Positions 6,361 to 9,077 of a stretch of DNA of 9,077 bases are shown piece by piece (position 1 is the first letter of the stretch; every line of letters starts with the position of its first letter). Source of the stretch: Clostridiaceae bacterium (GTDB taxonomy: Bacteria > Bacillota > Clostridia > Oscillospirales > Butyricicoccaceae); assembly GCA_016293155.1 (NCBI GenBank), contig JAEDEU010000057.1, forward strand, positions 1-9,077, written 5' to 3'. The notes under the pieces are model-generated. The model saw only the letters and a list, made by a program, of their open reading frames with translations, ran no database searches and was not told the origin of the DNA. Position numbers and translations under genes: made by a program.

Positions 6361-6389
6361 ATTATACACGATTGGCGGCAAAATTGGGA
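6361..6389 (-). promoter_or_regulatory. Candidate promoter of ppk1
   Basis: The minus strand has a perfect -10 TATAAT at 6361-6366. At 17-18 bp upstream there is only a poor -35 (TTCCCA or TCCCAA), which suggests a weak or activator-dependent promoter. No clear Pho-box repeats were recognised. Because a strong terminator separates ppk1 from glgP, some promoter in this gap is required, and this is the best candidate. The leader would be about 87 nt. Confidence 0.55.
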
Positions 6390-6453
6390 ATGCAATCCGC
6401 AATTTTTTTGTAAAATCTGTTTTTCTCTTTCCGGATGAATGTAAGTCTCATGT

Positions 6454-6484
6454 AAAAAACCGGCAGGGACAATGCCCTGCCGGT
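6454..6484 (-). terminator. Strong intrinsic terminator of glgP
   Basis: A perfect GC-rich 10-bp stem (arms 6459-6468 and 6475-6484, 6-nt loop) is followed on the minus strand by six U, counting the last stem base. It lies 25 bases after the glgP stop. This is a textbook Rho-independent terminator and should isolate glgP from ppk1. Confidence 0.92.
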
Positions 6485-6509
6485 CTGATGATACGGAATG
6501 AAGTGAAAA

Positions 6510-8894
6510 TTAGTCGAACTCAACCGGATCAATGTGCCAGATGTTGGCTGCGTAGTCGCTGATGGTTCTGTCGGAGGAGAACTTGCCTGCGTTGCAGATA
6601 TTTCTCCAGCACTTTTCAGCGAATGCGTACTTATCCTGATAGTCACGGTTGACGCGCAGCTTGGTTTCAACGTAGCTCTTGAAGTCGTACATCAGGAAGT
6701 ACTTATCCGGATGGCTCTGACCCCAGTCAACCTTGTGGATGATGGAATCATACAGCTCGCGGAAGATACCGGTACCGCCGTCATCCAGCGTACCGTTGAC
6801 CAGTGCTTCCATAACGCGCTTGATCTTCGGATCGTTGTTGTAGATGTGGTACGGAATGTAGTCGTGGTTGTTGTTTGCCTCGATCTCCTCTACCTTGCCG
6901 CCGAAGATGTAGTTGTTCTCCTCGCCAGCCTCCTCGACGATCTCAACATTTGCGCCGTCCAGCGTGCCCAGGGTAACCGCACCGTTGAGCATCAGCTTCA
7001 TGTTGCCGGTACCGGAAGCCTCGGTGCCTGCGGTGGAGATCTGCTCGGAAACGTTTGCAGCTGCTACCAGCTTCTCTGCGTAAGATACGTTGTAGTTGGA
7101 AACGAAGATGACGCGCAGCTTGTCGCGAACCTCTCCGTCGCTCTCGATCAGGCGTGCAATCTCGTTGATGAGCTTGATGATGCCCTTTGCGCGAGCATAG
7201 CCCGGAGCTGCCTTTGCGCCGAAGATGAAGGTGGTCGGATGGAAGTCCGTGATGGAGCCTTCCTTCAGGCCGTAGTAGATATACAGGATGCTCAGCGCAT
7301 TCAGGAACTGTCTCTTGTACTCATGCAGACGCTTGATCTGGATGTCGTACATGGAATTCTTGATCGGTGCAGTGCCGTCGTGCTTCAGCATGAAGCTGCC
7401 CAGCTGATGCTTCTTCTGGTGCTTGATCTCCCAGAACTCATCCAAAACAGCCTTGTCGGTTGCGTACTTCTCCAGCTGCTTGAGCTGAGAAAGATCGGTA
7501 ACCCACTTGTCGGAGCCCAGCAGGCGGGTCAGCAGTGCGGACAACTCACGGTTGCACAGTGCCAGCCATCTTCTCTGCGTGATACCGTTGGTCTTGTTCT
7601 GGAAGTGATCCGGCCAGATCTCATAGAAGCTGCGCAGGGTATCGCGCTTCAGGATCTCGGTATGGATTGCAGCAACACCGTTGACATAGCTGGAGCCGTA
7701 CATTGCCAGATTTGCCATGTGAACCATGTCATGCTTGATGATCTGTACGCTCTGGATGAAGTCCGGACCCTTGTGGTACTTATTCATCAGCTCGTCAATG
7801 AACATGCCGTTGATGCGCTCGATGATGTAGTAAATCTCCGGGCATACCTCGAGGATGAGGTGCTTGTTCCACTTCTCCAGTGCCTCCGGCAGGATGGTGT
7901 GGTTGGTATATGCAAAGGTCTTCTGCGCAATCTCAAATGCGGTGCGGAATTCCACGCCCTCGTAGGTCGTCAGCAGGCGAACCAGCTCCGGAATGGAGAT
8001 AACCGGATGGGTATCGTTCAGCTGAATGGCATTGAACTCAGCGAAGCGGGAGAAATCATTGCCATGGTTGATCTTGTACTTCCTGATGATATCCTGCAGG
8101 GATGCAGAGGAGAAGAAGTACTGCTGCTTCAGACGGAGCTTCTTGCCCTCGTCGGTGGAGTCATTCGGATACAGAACACGGGAGATATCCTCTGCGCGGT
8201 TCTTCTCGCGGACGGAGGAATCGTAACGCTGCTCGTTGAACTCGATGAAGTCGAAGGAGCTGACCGGCTCTGCCTGCCACAGACGCAAGTTGCCGATGTT
8301 CTTGGTGCCGTAGCCGATGATCGGGATATCGTACGGAACTGCGTTGACAACCTGATCCTTGAAGACAACCTGAACGGTCTCGGAATCGCAGCGGATGCTC
8401 CACGGATCGCCGAAGCGGGTCCAGTCATCTGCGGTTTCCTTCTGCCAGCCGTCCTGAATATACTGCTTGAACAGACCATAGCCGTAACGGATACCGTAGC
8501 CGTCCAGCGGCAGATCCAGCGTTGCAGCGGAATCCAGGAAGCAGGCAGCCAGACGGCCCAGACCGCCGTTGCCCAGAGATGCGTCCTCGATCTCCTCAAG
8601 CATACTCAGGCTCATGCCAACGCTCTGCAGTGCTTCCTCAACCTCGTCATACATGCCGAGGCACAGAAGGTTATTGTAGATTGCACGACCGATCAGGAAC
8701 TCGGCAGACATATAATATGCATGGCGTGCTGCGCGGTGCAGATCCAGGCTCTGCTTCCAGTTGTCTGCAATGCGTGCCATTGCAACCTTAGAAATTGCGT
8801 GATGCATATCCTGCGGAGTTGCCTCAGCAAGCGTCTTGCGGCGGTCACTCTTCAGATATTCGGTGAGGGTTTCCATCAGGGTACTATTGCTCAT
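6510..8894 (-). CDS. glgP: Glycogen/alpha-glucan phosphorylase
   Basis: This PLP-dependent glycosyltransferase (GT35) cleaves alpha-1,4-glucans with phosphate to release glucose-1-phosphate in the cytoplasm. At 794 residues it is full length for a bacterial enzyme. Visible family features include the RHAYYMSAEFLIGR segment (57-70), the glycine-rich EDASLGNGGLGRLAACFLDS (103-122), QLNDTHPVISIPELVR (291-306), NHTILPEALEKW (331-342), NGITQRRWL (436-444), IQIKRLHEYKRQ (518-529), and the phosphorylase signature EASGTGNMKLMLNG (625-638), in which Lys633 should bind the PLP cofactor. No key residue is missing. The N-terminus lacks the long phosphorylation and allosteric extension of animal enzymes, so covalent control is unlikely. 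The start ATG is preceded by AAAGGTGG at the rather long distance of about 12 bases. A second in-frame Met at residue 7 has no better site. It is transcribed alone from an upstream promoter with a long leader. Confidence 0.97.
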   Translation of the reverse strand: MSNSTLMETLTEYLKSDRRKTLAEATPQDMHHAISKVAMARIADNWKQSLDLHRAARHAYYMSAEFLIGRAIYNNLLCLGMYDEVEEALQSVGMSLSMLEEIEDASLGNGGLGRLAACFLDSAATLDLPLDGYGIRYGYGLFKQYIQDGWQKETADDWTRFGDPWSIRCDSETVQVVFKDQVVNAVPYDIPIIGYGTKNIGNLRLWQAEPVSSFDFIEFNEQRYDSSVREKNRAEDISRVLYPNDSTDEGKKLRLKQQYFFSSASLQDIIRKYKINHGNDFSRFAEFNAIQLNDTHPVISIPELVRLLTTYEGVEFRTAFEIAQKTFAYTNHTILPEALEKWNKHLILEVCPEIYYIIERINGMFIDELMNKYHKGPDFIQSVQIIKHDMVHMANLAMYGSSYVNGVAAIHTEILKRDTLRSFYEIWPDHFQNKTNGITQRRWLALCNRELSALLTRLLGSDKWVTDLSQLKQLEKYATDKAVLDEFWEIKHQKKHQLGSFMLKHDGTAPIKNSMYDIQIKRLHEYKRQFLNALSILYIYYGLKEGSITDFHPTTFIFGAKAAPGYARAKGIIKLINEIARLIESDGEVRDKLRVIFVSNYNVSYAEKLVAAANVSEQISTAGTEASGTGNMKLMLNGAVTLGTLDGANVEIVEEAGEENNYIFGGKVEEIEANNNHDYIPYHIYNNDPKIKRVMEALVNGTLDDGGTGIFRELYDSIIHKVDWGQSHPDKYFLMYDFKSYVETKLRVNRDYQDKYAFAEKCWRNICNAGKFSSDRTISDYAANIWHIDPVEFD

Positions 8895-8959
8895 AGCTTT
8901 ATAGAACCACCTTTCATTATAGTAGCATTCTCACAGTTCATTCGCACATTTATGCGCGC

Positions 8960-8983
8960 AAAACGGACCCCAATATCCGTTTT
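8960..8983 (-). promoter_or_regulatory. Hairpin in the glgP leader
   Basis: A perfect 8-bp inverted repeat (arms 8960-8967 and 8976-8983) encloses an 8-nt loop containing GGGG on the minus strand. The 3' arm ends in four U, but GC-rich sequence follows directly, so it is not a good terminator. It sits within the ~115-nt leader between the glgP promoter and its ribosome site. The shape suggests a leader structure or an operator; no known riboswitch class is recognised. Confidence 0.45.
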
Positions 8984-9015
8984 TCCGAAACAGCGCGTAT
9001 CGCTGATCCGATGTT

Positions 9016-9043
9016 ATTATACCATGATGTATGACTTTTTCAA
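9016..9043 (-). promoter_or_regulatory. SigA-type promoter of glgP
   Basis: The minus strand has a -35 TTGAAA (9038-9043), a 16-bp spacer and a perfect -10 TATAAT (9016-9021) preceded by TGG, an extended -10. Transcription would start near 9009, leaving a leader of about 115 nt before the glgP ATG. The bases from 9044 to the window end are AT-rich, and I see no gene in them. Confidence 0.8.
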
Positions 9044-9077
9044 CAGAGAATCGTCATGCATTTTTGTATTTTGTATT

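Noticed and set aside
8916..8921. A second TATAAT just upstream of the glgP ribosome site
   Set aside because: No -35 is found at 16-18 bp upstream, and transcription from it would start at or inside the ribosome site. The promoter at 9016-9043 is much better.
8895..9015. Known riboswitch or T-box in the glgP leader
   Set aside because: I could not find the conserved cores of the common classes, and there is no terminator with a proper U-run before the gene.

Overview
The window is a stretch of chromosome from what looks like a low-to-moderate GC Gram-positive anaerobe of the Clostridia, most likely the Oscillospirales (Butyricicoccus/Agathobaculum-like). That placement is inferred from SigA-type promoters, strong GGAGG-type ribosome sites, two small Cys-anchored lipoproteins (one with WG repeats) and the style of the protein sequences. 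No rRNA or other marker is present to confirm it. All seven genes I support lie on the minus strand, so transcription runs from the high-coordinate end to the low end. No mobile element, CRISPR array, tRNA or rRNA is visible.

In order of transcription: (1) glgP, an alpha-glucan phosphorylase, with its own promoter, a leader of about 115 nt containing a hairpin, and a strong intrinsic terminator. (2) ppk1, polyphosphate kinase, with its own weaker promoter, a structured leader and a GAAA-loop terminator. (3) A two-gene operon driven by a good TTGACA promoter, encoding a WG-repeat lipoprotein and a PstS-like solute-binding lipoprotein without any transporter genes. (4) A LuxR-type regulator with an almost consensus promoter. 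Its spacer holds a palindrome, and an intrinsic-terminator-like hairpin lies between promoter and gene. (5) A nicotinamidase/isochorismatase-type cysteine hydrolase, whose ribosome site lies inside a perfect 10-bp hairpin. (6) A 60-residue unknown protein that starts with GTG and overlaps the hydrolase stop by four bases.

Functionally, the right half concerns storage polymers: glucan breakdown to glucose-1-phosphate and polyphosphate synthesis. The middle holds two exported lipoproteins, one related to phosphate-binding proteins. The left part looks like a self-contained regulator, hydrolase and small-protein unit. The enzymes are ordinary. The parts that deserve a second look are the regulatory architecture in front of the LuxR gene and the hydrolase, the orphan PstS-like/WG lipoprotein pair next to ppk1, and the coupled 60-aa protein. 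I found no clear evidence of an entirely new system.
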